50,268 nt of DNA from Vallitalea longa (lineage in GTDB: Bacteria > Bacillota > Clostridia > Lachnospirales > Vallitaleaceae). The DNA lies in contig NZ_BRLB01000028.1 in NCBI RefSeq assembly GCF_027923465.1, positions 1 through 50,268 on the forward strand. The letters run 5' to 3'. Made by a program: the position numbers and the translations under genes. This document shows positions 16,445 through 25,039 of the stretch, one piece after another. Below the pieces are notes generated by a model. That model had not been told where the DNA came from, ran no database searches, and worked only from the letters and a program-made list of their open reading frames with translations. How positions within the stretch are numbered: the first letter of the stretch is position 1; each line of letters begins with the position of its first letter.

Positions 16445-17917
16445 TTATATTATTTCTTTGAACAGTTCTTTTGTTGCTGGATATATCTTAACGAATTTTT
16501 TATATTTATCATTATATTTATTTACATTATCTTGGTCTGGTTCTATGCCTTCAGTAACTTTAATGAACTTTTTACATGCTTCTTCGACAGAATCAAAAAG
16601 TCCATAACCAACAGCCGCTAATATTGATGCTCCATATGCTGGTCCTTCATTAGTATTTAATTTGTTCACTTTCACATCAAGTACATCAGCCATTATCTGA
16701 CACCATAATCTACTCTTGGAACCACCACCATTGATGCTTATGCTGTTTATTTCAATACTCATTTTCTTCATTATCTCAAAAGTATCACGAAGGGAGAAAG
16801 CTACTCCTTCCAAGACTGCTCTTGTCATATTTTTTCTCTCATGAGTCATATTCATACCTATGAACAATCCTCTACAATTAGGATCATTATGAGGTGTTCT
16901 TTCTCCCATTAGATATGGAAGATAGAATAAACTGTCATCAATCTTGGCATCTTCCGATTCTTCTAGCAATCCATCAAAATCTTTAGTCTTATTGATCTCT
17001 TCCACCCACCATTTCAATGATGAAGCGGCAGCTAATGTTACACCCATCAAGTGATATTTACCATTAGCATGGCAGAAAGAGTGAAGACTGTTGTTTTTAT
17101 CAACGAAGAAATTCTCATTAGATGTAAACACTACACCTGAAGTTCCAAGTGATATAGAACAAGAACCTGATTCAACTACACCGCCTCCTACAGCAGCAAC
17201 AGCTTGGTCTCCTCCACCTATGACTATTTTTACATCTTTATTTATACCTAGTTCATCTGCCAAATCGCTCTTTATATTACCTATAGGCTCAAAAGATTCG
17301 TATATTTTAGGCAATTGATTTTCAGCAATATGAAGAAGCTCTAACATATCTTTTGACCATTTTCTATTTTTAACATCCATATATAAAGTACCTGAAGCAT
17401 CTGATACGTCAGTTGCGAATACACCAGACATTTTATATGCTATATAGTCTTTTGGAAGCATTATCTTCTTAATCTTACTGAAGTTTTCCGGTTCATGTTT
17501 TCTGAGCCATAAAACTTTTGGAGCTGTAAACCCTGTAAGGGCTAAATTACCAGTCCAACTGGATATAGTTTTCTGCCCTATTTCTTTGTTAAGATATTCA
17601 CATTCTTTGTCCGTCCTTTGGTCATTCCAAAGTAATGCAGGTCTTATGACATCATCACTTTCATCAAGTGTAACTAATCCATGCATTTGACCACTGAAAC
17701 TAATGGCTTTTACTTTTTTCTTGTCTAATCCTTCTAGTAATTCCAATAAACCTTGCTTAGATTGTTTCCACCAATCCTCGGGATTTTGTTCTGACCATAG
17801 TGGTTCAGGAAAATAGATAGGATATTCTTTACTTATAGTCTTAATAACATTTCCAGTTTCATCTGTAGCTATTATCTTAACAGATGTAGTTCCTATATCA
17901 ATACCTATAAAATACAT
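16445..17917 (-). CDS. xylB: Xylulokinase
   Basis: This 490-aa FGGY-family kinase phosphorylates D-xylulose to D-xylulose-5-phosphate for the pentose phosphate pathway. It shows the N-terminal phosphate motif IGIDIGTTSVK, the XylB-specific SGQMHGL (75-81), WNDQRTDKE, the catalytic base D237 in GGGDQAVAAVGGG, and C-terminal NGGGSKSRLWCQI. The length is standard. It is the last gene of the pentitol operon, 24 bases after the dehydrogenase. The start at 17917 has AGGG 7 bases upstream and AGGAG further away. It supplies the kinase step after oxidation of xylitol (or uptake of xylulose). Confidence 0.93.
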   Translation of the reverse strand: MYFIGIDIGTTSVKIIATDETGNVIKTISKEYPIYFPEPLWSEQNPEDWWKQSKQGLLELLEGLDKKKVKAISFSGQMHGLVTLDESDDVIRPALLWNDQRTDKECEYLNKEIGQKTISSWTGNLALTGFTAPKVLWLRKHEPENFSKIKKIMLPKDYIAYKMSGVFATDVSDASGTLYMDVKNRKWSKDMLELLHIAENQLPKIYESFEPIGNIKSDLADELGINKDVKIVIGGGDQAVAAVGGGVVESGSCSISLGTSGVVFTSNENFFVDKNNSLHSFCHANGKYHLMGVTLAAASSLKWWVEEINKTKDFDGLLEESEDAKIDDSLFYLPYLMGERTPHNDPNCRGLFIGMNMTHERKNMTRAVLEGVAFSLRDTFEIMKKMSIEINSISINGGGSKSRLWCQIMADVLDVKVNKLNTNEGPAYGASILAAVGYGLFDSVEEACKKFIKVTEGIEPDQDNVNKYNDKYKKFVKIYPATKELFKEII

Positions 17918-17941
17918 GTTAATCCCTACTTTCTCCTGCTA

Positions 17942-18982
17942 TTAATTTATTTTTATAACAGCTTTTACAACTTCACTAGCATTGTTTACAACAAAATCGA
18001 AAGCTTCTTTTGTATGTTCGAAGTCAAATTCATGACTGACAATTTGCTTAACATTTATAGAACCGCTAGCAATAGCATTTATTGCAACTGGATATAAGTT
18101 TCTATATCTGAATATAGTTCTTACTTCTCCTTCTTTACCCATTAATTTCATAAAGTTAAAGCTTACTTCATCTTTAGGAGTCATACCAACCAATACAATA
18201 ACTCCACCACGTTTTACTACATCTACAGTTTGTTTGACTGTTGCTTCTGCTCCTGCTGTATCTATAACCACATTAGCTCCTTTTCCATCAGTCAATGATT
18301 CTATTTCCTTGATTACATTTTTTTCTTTTGCATTAATCACTGAAGTTGCTCCAAGTTTTTCAGCCATTTTTAATCTATTTTCCAAAACGTCTACTACGAT
18401 GATATTAGAAGCTCCTCTTGCTTTACATGATAGTAATGTAACAAGTCCGATACAACCTGTTCCGAATATGACAACTGTATCACCTAGTTTGACTTCACCT
18501 ATACTAGCTGCATGTAGACCTACGGCAAGTGGTTCAACTAAAGCACCTTCCATATTACTTACGTTATCAGGTAATTTGAAACACATATCTTCTGGATGTT
18601 TCACGTAATTTTGAAGAACTCCATGATATGGAGGTGTTGCAAAAAATTCTACATCAGGGCATAGATTATATTTACCTTCTTTACAAAATTCACATTTACC
18701 ACAAGTCTTTCCTGGTTCTAAACACACTCTATCTCCAACAGCAAGATTCTTGACTTCGCTTCCTACTTCAACTACTTCACCTGCACACTCATGTCCTAAT
18801 ATAAAATCACCATTTACAATGAAATCTCCAATTCTACCATGTTGATAGTAATGAACATCCGAACCACAGATACCTACTGTATCAACCTTGATTAACACAT
18901 CTTTTTCTGAAAGTTTTGGCATTTCAACATCTTTAAATGTCATATTATTAGTTCCTTGCATAAATACAGCTCTGTTTTCCAT
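17942..18982 (-). CDS. Zinc-dependent polyol dehydrogenase, probable xylitol dehydrogenase
   Basis: This 346-aa medium-chain dehydrogenase oxidises a polyol to a ketose, most likely xylitol to D-xylulose because xylulokinase follows. Catalytic zinc ligands are C39, H64 and E65, with E150 nearby. The structural zinc site is C94, C97, C100 and C108. The Rossmann loop GTGCIG (about 174-179) followed by D198 points to NAD rather than NADP. AGGAGG precedes the ATG. Sorbitol, arabitol or another sugar alcohol cannot be excluded from sequence. It lies downstream of the SBP gene behind a strong hairpin (19009-19039). Confidence 0.88.
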   Translation of the reverse strand: MENRAVFMQGTNNMTFKDVEMPKLSEKDVLIKVDTVGICGSDVHYYQHGRIGDFIVNGDFILGHECAGEVVEVGSEVKNLAVGDRVCLEPGKTCGKCEFCKEGKYNLCPDVEFFATPPYHGVLQNYVKHPEDMCFKLPDNVSNMEGALVEPLAVGLHAASIGEVKLGDTVVIFGTGCIGLVTLLSCKARGASNIIVVDVLENRLKMAEKLGATSVINAKEKNVIKEIESLTDGKGANVVIDTAGAEATVKQTVDVVKRGGVIVLVGMTPKDEVSFNFMKLMGKEGEVRTIFRYRNLYPVAINAIASGSINVKQIVSHEFDFEHTKEAFDFVVNNASEVVKAVIKIN

Positions 18983-19008
18983 ATACGTTTCCTCCTCATT
19001 TTAAGAAA

Positions 19009-19039
19009 ATTGGTACGAGCATTTAAGCTGCGTACCAAT
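19009..19039 (-). terminator. Intra-operon hairpin between binding protein and dehydrogenase genes
   Basis: ATTGGTACG (19009-19017) and CGTACCAAT (19031-19039), extended by AGC/GCT with one bulged base, form a 12-bp stem. On the minus strand a short T-rich run follows. It likely acts as a partial terminator or 3' stabiliser, so that the binding protein is made in excess over the dehydrogenase and kinase. Confidence 0.7.
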
Positions 19040-19055
19040 CAGTTATTATTGATTT

Positions 19056-20069
19056 TTATAATGCTCCTGCTTTCTTGTGCATTTCTATAGTATCATCAAC
19101 ATTATCACTATTGATTAATGGACAATCTATATCGATATCGATTTGCTCTTCTTCTCCAGTTAATAATTTGTTGGCTGTATCTAGTAAAGCTTCTGCTAGA
19201 TCATAAGCACTTTGTAAACATGTTGATGTCATAAGTCCATCTTTTATCAACAATGCAGCTTCTGCTGTACCATCTACACCATATGCTAAGATATCTTTGA
19301 ATTTGTCATTGCCTTTTACTGCCTCTAAAGCACCAGCAGCCATATTGTCATTCATTGCGATAATTGCATCTATTTTATCATTAGCTTGAATCCAAGTTTC
19401 CATATAGTTCATAGCTTCATCTTTGTTCCAGTTTGCAATTTCATCTCCAACTACTTTTACATCTGGACGTTTATCCAAGAATTCAGTTTTCCAGCTTTCG
19501 TATCTCTTATCAGCGTGGAAGTTTCCTGGAGGGCCTTTTAATACTACTACGTTAGCATTCTCTGGAATTTGGTCAAGAGCTGCAACTGCATTAACCTTAG
19601 CTTGCTCATATGGGTCAGCATCTACTGAAGATGCTCCCTCAATATCATCGATACGTGCATTAGTTGTTATTGTTACGATTCCTGCCTTAACAGCTTTCTC
19701 AGCGTAAGGTCTCTGAGCTTCACCATTATTAGGTTGAATTATTATAGCATCATATTTATTAGTTATTGCATTTTCAATTAATGAGTTTTCTGTATCATCT
19801 GATGCTTGTCCGTCAAATACATCTACTGTGATGTTATCGTATTTATCAGCTTCCTCCATAACAGAATTCGCTAACCATGCTGCAAATGAATCTGCCTGAG
19901 CTCTAGCTATAAAAGCGACTTTATAAGGTTTATCTGCATCTTTTGTATCTTTTTCTTCTGTTACCTTAGTACCATCATCAGTTTTACTGTCTTTTTCAGA
20001 TGATTGACACCCCGCGAACATGAAAGTAATCATTGATACTATTAATGTTACTACCAAAATCTTTTTCAT
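19056..20069 (-). CDS. Pentose/polyol ABC transporter substrate-binding lipoprotein (RbsB type)
   Basis: This 337-aa periplasmic-binding-protein family member (ribose/galactose class) delivers its sugar to the permease encoded just upstream. The signal peptide ends FMFAGC (lipidated Cys21), followed by an acidic Lys/Glu linker. The core shows family-typical IQPNNGEAQRPYAEKA, AMNDNMAAGALEAVKG and AYGVDGTAEA. The AAAGGAGGAA Shine-Dalgarno is strong. Because dehydrogenase and xylulokinase follow in the operon, xylitol or a related pentitol or pentose is the likely ligand; this is inference from context. Confidence 0.9.
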   Translation of the reverse strand: MKKILVVTLIVSMITFMFAGCQSSEKDSKTDDGTKVTEEKDTKDADKPYKVAFIARAQADSFAAWLANSVMEEADKYDNITVDVFDGQASDDTENSLIENAITNKYDAIIIQPNNGEAQRPYAEKAVKAGIVTITTNARIDDIEGASSVDADPYEQAKVNAVAALDQIPENANVVVLKGPPGNFHADKRYESWKTEFLDKRPDVKVVGDEIANWNKDEAMNYMETWIQANDKIDAIIAMNDNMAAGALEAVKGNDKFKDILAYGVDGTAEAALLIKDGLMTSTCLQSAYDLAEALLDTANKLLTGEEEQIDIDIDCPLINSDNVDDTIEMHKKAGAL

Positions 20070-20181
20070 TTAAATTCCTCCTTTAATTTGTAATAGAAGT
20101 CTCATTTCAAGTTATTTTATCTAAATATGAGCTTACTTAAATAACTTTGTTATATAAGCAAATCCCATATAAGATTCTGAA

Positions 20182-21174
20182 TTAATTTTTAGTGCTTTTC
20201 TTTTTCTTCTCTATACTACCAAGTTTACTTTTAGTCCTCTTAGTCTTAGCCCATATATCATATATAACAGCAAGGGCAATGATTGCACCACGTACTATCT
20301 GTTGAACATATGAGTTGACTCCTGCAAGTACCATGATATTATCCAAAAATCCTACGATGAATGCACCTGCTAAAGTACCTGCTGCTGTTCCTACACCACC
20401 GCTGAAACTTGTTCCCCCTATTACAGCTGCTGTAAGGGCTTTGAATTCATAACCAACAGCTCCGTTAGGCATACCCCCATTATTACGAGACATGAATAAC
20501 AAACCAGCGATACCTACGAAAATACCATTTATTATGAAAGCTTTCATTTTGATCTTGTTGACATTGATACCGGATGCATTAGCGGCTTCTTCATTACCTC
20601 CAATGGCATAAGTAGAACGTCCGAATGTTGTATGTTTCAATAAATACCAAGTAATAATAAGTATTACCACTAAGAATATCATTGGAATAGGAATTCCCAT
20701 AATAGACTTTTGTCCAAATACTGTATAATCACCGATTTGATAAATATTTTGTCCTTTTGTGTATAATAATGCTGCACCACGAGCCATAGTCATCATTGCA
20801 AGTGTAGCAATAAAAGGTGGGGCTTTGAACTTAGTTACCATCATTCCATTAATAATGTTACAAAGTACACCTGCTATTATTGCAACTACAAATGCTAATA
20901 ATAGGTTACCTGTCATTTTATATACATCAACTGATAATACCCCTGCTAGAGCAAGAACAGAAGCAGATGATAAATCCAGCATTCCTGAAATAATAAGTAT
21001 CGTCTGACCAAATCCTAATATGGTTGCAACTGAAATCTGTCTTGATATATTAGAAAAGTTATTTATAGTGGCAAAATTCTTGTTAGCTATACAGCAGATT
21101 ATAAATAATGCTAGAAGTACTAAATATATGCTGTATTTGCTTTTTATGGCTGCCCATGTTTTATTAGTTCTCAT
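20182..21174 (-). CDS. Pentose/polyol ABC transporter permease (RbsC type)
   Basis: This 330-aa membrane permease of the BPD_transp_2 family has about eight to ten hydrophobic helices. The characteristic AIGGNEEAANASGINVNKIK loop and ALTAAVIGGTSFSGGVGTAAG near the C-terminus are present. It forms the homodimeric pore for the RbsA/RbsB homologues. GGAGGAGAT precedes the ATG. It lies 20 bases downstream of rbsA, with a 112-base gap to the binding protein. Confidence 0.92.
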   Translation of the reverse strand: MRTNKTWAAIKSKYSIYLVLLALFIICCIANKNFATINNFSNISRQISVATILGFGQTILIISGMLDLSSASVLALAGVLSVDVYKMTGNLLLAFVVAIIAGVLCNIINGMMVTKFKAPPFIATLAMMTMARGAALLYTKGQNIYQIGDYTVFGQKSIMGIPIPMIFLVVILIITWYLLKHTTFGRSTYAIGGNEEAANASGINVNKIKMKAFIINGIFVGIAGLLFMSRNNGGMPNGAVGYEFKALTAAVIGGTSFSGGVGTAAGTLAGAFIVGFLDNIMVLAGVNSYVQQIVRGAIIALAVIYDIWAKTKRTKSKLGSIEKKKKSTKN

Positions 21175-21194
21175 GTTCTATCTCCTCCATCTAA

Positions 21195-22688
21195 CTATTT
21201 GGTTTTCGTAGCTAACCTCATAATATTTTCTTGAGTAAAATCTTTTCTTGTTAGCTCTCCAGTTATTTCTCCCTTTGCCATAACATAGATTCTGTCGCAC
21301 ATACCAATAAGTTCAGGAAGTTCTGACGAAACCATGATAAGCCCTTTTCCTTCTTTAACTAAATCTGTCATCAGTTTATATATTTCATATTTAGCTCCTA
21401 CATCAATACCACGTGTTGGTTCATCTAAGATTAAAATATCCGGATCCGTTACCATCCATTTTGCTAAAATGACTTTTTGTTGATTTCCACCACTTAAGGA
21501 TTCAATAGATGTTTCTAAAGTCGGTGTTTTTACATTCATATTTTTACAATATTCTGCTACTGTTTTGTTTTCTAATTTTTCATGCAACCTGCCTTTAAAT
21601 ATAAATCTTTTTAAGCTGGCAAGGGAAGTATTTTCTCTTACACTTCTTACTGGAACAATTCCAAAACGTCTTCTGTCTTCGGATAGCATAACCATTTTTT
21701 TATCAATACTATCTTTTACATTTTTAATCTTCACTTCTTTTTCTTTTATAAGAATTTGACCGGATTCATGTTCATCCAAGCCAAATAAGCTTCTCATTAC
21801 TTCTGATCTACCAGCACCCATTAGTCCAGCAAATCCAATAATTTCACCTTCACGAACATTAAAACTTACATTTCTATAATTTTTTTCATGGTTTAGATTT
21901 TTTACTTCCAAAACATTTTTACCTAACTGTACTTTTTCTTTTGGATAATCATTACTCATCTTTCTTCCAACCATTTGAGCAATTACTGTATCCATGTCAT
22001 ATTTATCTTTTGGTCTTGAATCAACTACTGCTCCATCACGAAACACTGTTATATTATCAGCGATCTGAAATATTTCTTCCATTTTGTGAGAAATATAAAT
22101 TATACAAGCACCTCTGCTTTTTAATTCATTGATCTTTTCAAATAGAACCTTAACTTCGTTTTGAGTTATAGCAGATGTGGGCTCATCCATTATTATGATA
22201 TCTGAATTATATGAAATGGCTTTTAGTATTTCTAACATCTGAATATCCGATACTGTCAAATCTTTTAGTTTAGTTTGAGGAGAATACTTAAGATTTTCTT
22301 TTTTCAACAGTTCCAAAGTACGTTTCCTTATCTCATGCCAATCTACCTTCCCTAGTTTGTCTTTAGGCCAATTACCAACAAATAAGCTTTCCTCTATTGT
22401 CATTTCAGGTATATAATTGAGCTCTTGAAATATCATTGATATACCAAGGCTTCTGGCTTGAATTGGATTTTTTATATCGACTGCTTTTTCATCAATCAAG
22501 ACTTGACCGGAGTCTGGTTTATATATACCATTAATAACTTTCATAAGGGTAGATTTACCTGCTCCGTTCTCACCGCAGATTACATGAACTGTACCTTTTT
22601 CAACTGCAAAATTAATATTATCTAACGCTTTTACACCTGGAAATGATTTTTCAATATTAGAAACTCTTAATTTTATGTTTTGATTCAT
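21195..22688 (-). CDS. Pentose/polyol ABC transporter ATP-binding protein (RbsA type)
   Basis: This 497-aa tandem ATPase energises the transporter. The first domain has Walker A GENGAGKST, a DLTVSDIQMLEI signature region and Walker B IIIMDEPTS. The second domain has the degenerate P-loop GLMGAGRSE, signature LSGGNQQK and Walker B LILDEPTRG, the usual asymmetry for the RbsA/MglA class. The ATG at 22688 is chosen; a TTG seven codons upstream overlaps the AAAGGAG ribosome-binding site itself. It is the first gene of the five-gene operon. Confidence 0.93.
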   Translation of the reverse strand: MNQNIKLRVSNIEKSFPGVKALDNINFAVEKGTVHVICGENGAGKSTLMKVINGIYKPDSGQVLIDEKAVDIKNPIQARSLGISMIFQELNYIPEMTIEESLFVGNWPKDKLGKVDWHEIRKRTLELLKKENLKYSPQTKLKDLTVSDIQMLEILKAISYNSDIIIMDEPTSAITQNEVKVLFEKINELKSRGACIIYISHKMEEIFQIADNITVFRDGAVVDSRPKDKYDMDTVIAQMVGRKMSNDYPKEKVQLGKNVLEVKNLNHEKNYRNVSFNVREGEIIGFAGLMGAGRSEVMRSLFGLDEHESGQILIKEKEVKIKNVKDSIDKKMVMLSEDRRRFGIVPVRSVRENTSLASLKRFIFKGRLHEKLENKTVAEYCKNMNVKTPTLETSIESLSGGNQQKVILAKWMVTDPDILILDEPTRGIDVGAKYEIYKLMTDLVKEGKGLIMVSSELPELIGMCDRIYVMAKGEITGELTRKDFTQENIMRLATKTK

Positions 22689-22743
22689 AGCCTTGTCATC
22701 TCCTTTCAACTGTATTGTGCAATTTAACTTGTTTGCTTTTGTA

Positions 22744-22759
22744 GGTATAATGATATACC
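22744..22759. promoter_or_regulatory. Palindrome upstream of the pentitol operon
   Basis: GGTATA-ATGA-TATACC is a perfect 16-base dyad 56-71 bases before the rbsA start. A possible minus-strand promoter (TTGTTG, 18 bases, TATACC) would put its -10 inside the palindrome, so it may be an operator. The -35 is weak and the assignment is tentative. Confidence 0.4.
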
Positions 22760-22840
22760 ATAATTACCAACAAACAAATGGTCTATATTATTAATTTTTT
22801 ATACAATTTTACTCGTTAAAATATTAACTAATGATTAATG

Positions 22841-22875
22841 TATTTTTTTATACTTAGTTAATATTTTTTTATACT
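22841..22875. repeat. 14-bp direct repeats at 21-bp phasing
   Basis: TATTTTTTTATACT occurs identically at 22841-22854 and 22862-22875, an offset of 21 bp (two helical turns). Same-face tandem sites of this kind are typical of AraC-family regulators. They lie about 155-190 bp upstream of rbsA, consistent with control by the YesN-type regulator encoded at 23401-25008. The repeats are AT-rich, so significance needs testing. Confidence 0.5.
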
Positions 22876-23043
22876 ATATTAATATTTTATAAGGGATTTT
22901 GCACAAAATGTATTTGGAGGATAGGGTTTTGTGATGAAATAGTTATAGTTTTTATATTTATGGGATGTGAATTTTAATATTTTTTAACAAAGTTTTTTAA
23001 AAGATATTAGTTGGGTAGTGGTGGCTCACGGGAGGATACGTTT

Positions 23044-23114
23044 GTGATAAATAGTTAGTTTTACTTCGCCTTACTCCTGAAGGATCGGTCTTCGTAAAAC
23101 TAACTATTTATCAC
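23044..23114. repeat. Large inverted repeat with 21-bp perfect arms
   Basis: Arms 23044-23064 and 23094-23114 are exact reverse complements of 21 bases, around a 29-base centre that can itself fold (TCCT/AGGA with CC/GG). The centre is more GC-rich than its surroundings and there is no adjacent T-run. It looks like a palindromic intergenic repeat or an unusual regulatory hairpin, not a simple terminator. Around it, 22689-23400 holds no gene. Confidence 0.75.
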
Positions 23115-23248
23115 ATTTATGTTTTTGTGTAAGATGTATATATATCAGGAGTTATGTGGGATATGATTATATAATTTTAATAATGGATTGAAAACAAGAG
23201 ATTTTGGGGAGAAATGCTTGTGTGAAAAGGAATAGAAGATAGTAATAT

Positions 23249-23289
23249 AAAACAGTCTGGCTCCATATAAGTGGAGGACAGACTGTTTT
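23249..23289. terminator. Terminator after the SBP-kinase-regulator operon
   Basis: AAAACAGTCTG (23249-23259) pairs with CAGACTGTTTT (23279-23289), with inner GCTCCA/TGGAG pairing, giving a strong hairpin with T-runs both ways. It lies about 110 bases past the response regulator stop and isolates it from the pentitol operon. Confidence 0.88.
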
Positions 23290-23400
23290 AAGGTCATATA
23301 AGCGTCTTTTTATTGTGATTGAATTAATGAATTTATTAATTTTTGTTAGTAATTGGTTGTAAGTCACATAAGTATACTTAGTAATGAATAGTTGGTTTTA

Positions 23401-25008
23401 CTACATATTTATTTTGTATTTTTGTTTTTCTTTATATTCCATTACGGTCATTCCGGTTATTTTTTTGAATACTTTACTGAAATATTGTTGATTGGAGAAA
23501 CCTACTTTTTCAAATATTTCTTTTATTTTGTTATCTGGTTTCAGGAGCATCTTTTTAGCTTGTTCGATTCTTAGTTCATTGATGTATAGGGACATAGTTT
23601 TTCCTATGTCTTTTTTGAAGATATTGCATAGATAGTGTTTTGATAGGTTAAGGTCCATGGCAACATCTTCTAGAGATATTTTTTGCTGGTAGTTGTTTTC
23701 TATATAGTTAATCGCTCTGTTAACCAGTAGTTTTGAATGGTCATGGGTTAGATTTTGCAATACTTCTATTACTTTTCCTATTAATCCATTAAATAATTCT
23801 ATTATACCTTCTTGATTTCCACAGTTTATTATTTGGTAGTGATAATATTCTAGGTTATTGATATCTTTATTATTAACGAATAGCTGTCCGAATGAATTGA
23901 ATATGTCACCTACTAAATTGGAATAGAATATTTTAGCCGTTTTGGGATTAATGATATTTTCTCTAAAGTATTTACTTACCTCAATGATTAATTTATTGGA
24001 AGCATCAAGATTTTCTTGCCCAATATATTCTATAACTTGTTTATTGTACTCGTTCTTCAGGTCGAATACGTTAACATCGTTAAATGTTATGTTATTAATT
24101 ATTATAATAGAAGCATTGTGCTCTGTTTTATAAAATAATATCTGTGATTTCTTAGTATATTGTTTATATATCTGTTCTAGTTCACTTAGTTCTTTTACTG
24201 GATTAATGTAAACAACATTTACAGGAGTATCAAAATATTGTTTAGCTGCATTTTCTACAGAGAGAAATATACGCTTCAATTCAGATATGCTAAGCTTAGA
24301 TGATGATAGCAAAAAGTTATATTTCTTATCGGCAATGGTAAAAAGATATTCTATATTTCTTTCGCTTAATTGTTCATAAAAAATATTCATGACAGCTTGA
24401 TTGATTTGCCTGATTCTATCAACATCTTCTTTTGATACATTTTCATTATTAACAACAATACTTAAGAATACGAATTTAGTATTTATATATGGGAATTCAA
24501 GGTTTTTACATCTTTCTTTTAGTTTATCATCAATGACGAAATCTAATTTTATCATATCGTCAAATAAAGCTCTTTTCATATCATTAGTGTTTTTTCTGAC
24601 TTTGATGTGTTTATCTTTTTTTCTGTTCTGTGCTTCAATTTTATTTTTTATTTTATTCATTATACTAATAAGTTCTTCGTCTTCGACTTCGGATTTCAAT
24701 ATATAATCATCTGCACCTACTTTTAAAGCTTTTCTAGCGTATGAGAACTCATCATAACATGTTAGAACCAATATTTTAACATCTGGATTTTCTTTTCTAG
24801 CTTGTTCCACAAGCCATAGACCATCTTTTTTCGGCATCCTGATGTCGGTTATGATTACATCAGGCTTATATTTCTTATATTGTTCATACCCTTGTTCTCC
24901 ATTTGATGCCTCAGCCACTACAGTAAAACCAATGTTCTCCCAATCAATCGTTGTTTTCAATCCAACTCTTACAAGCACTTCATCATCAACAATTAGTACT
25001 CTATACAT
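23401..25008 (-). CDS. YesN-type response regulator, AraC DNA-binding domain
   Basis: This 535-aa regulator has a receiver domain with D8/D9, phospho-acceptor D55 in ITDIRMP and K105. A roughly 300-residue linker region follows, then a C-terminal AraC domain (about 435-535; MDLNLSKHYLCNIFKKDIG and VGFSNQQYFSKVFKK). It is encoded 31 bases after its kinase and is the last gene of the SBP-kinase-regulator operon. The next operon downstream is the pentitol/pentose ABC operon, whose upstream region carries 21-bp-phased direct repeats, so it is the probable target. Confidence 0.93.
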   Translation of the reverse strand: MYRVLIVDDEVLVRVGLKTTIDWENIGFTVVAEASNGEQGYEQYKKYKPDVIITDIRMPKKDGLWLVEQARKENPDVKILVLTCYDEFSYARKALKVGADDYILKSEVEDEELISIMNKIKNKIEAQNRKKDKHIKVRKNTNDMKRALFDDMIKLDFVIDDKLKERCKNLEFPYINTKFVFLSIVVNNENVSKEDVDRIRQINQAVMNIFYEQLSERNIEYLFTIADKKYNFLLSSSKLSISELKRIFLSVENAAKQYFDTPVNVVYINPVKELSELEQIYKQYTKKSQILFYKTEHNASIIIINNITFNDVNVFDLKNEYNKQVIEYIGQENLDASNKLIIEVSKYFRENIINPKTAKIFYSNLVGDIFNSFGQLFVNNKDINNLEYYHYQIINCGNQEGIIELFNGLIGKVIEVLQNLTHDHSKLLVNRAINYIENNYQQKISLEDVAMDLNLSKHYLCNIFKKDIGKTMSLYINELRIEQAKKMLLKPDNKIKEIFEKVGFSNQQYFSKVFKKITGMTVMEYKEKQKYKINM

Positions 25009-25039
25009 CTAATAGCACCCCGTTCTTTCTGTCATTAAG

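Noticed and set aside
23167-23367. Minus-strand frame of 66 residues downstream of the response regulator
   Set aside because: It spans the strong terminator at 23249-23289 and has no ribosome-binding site.
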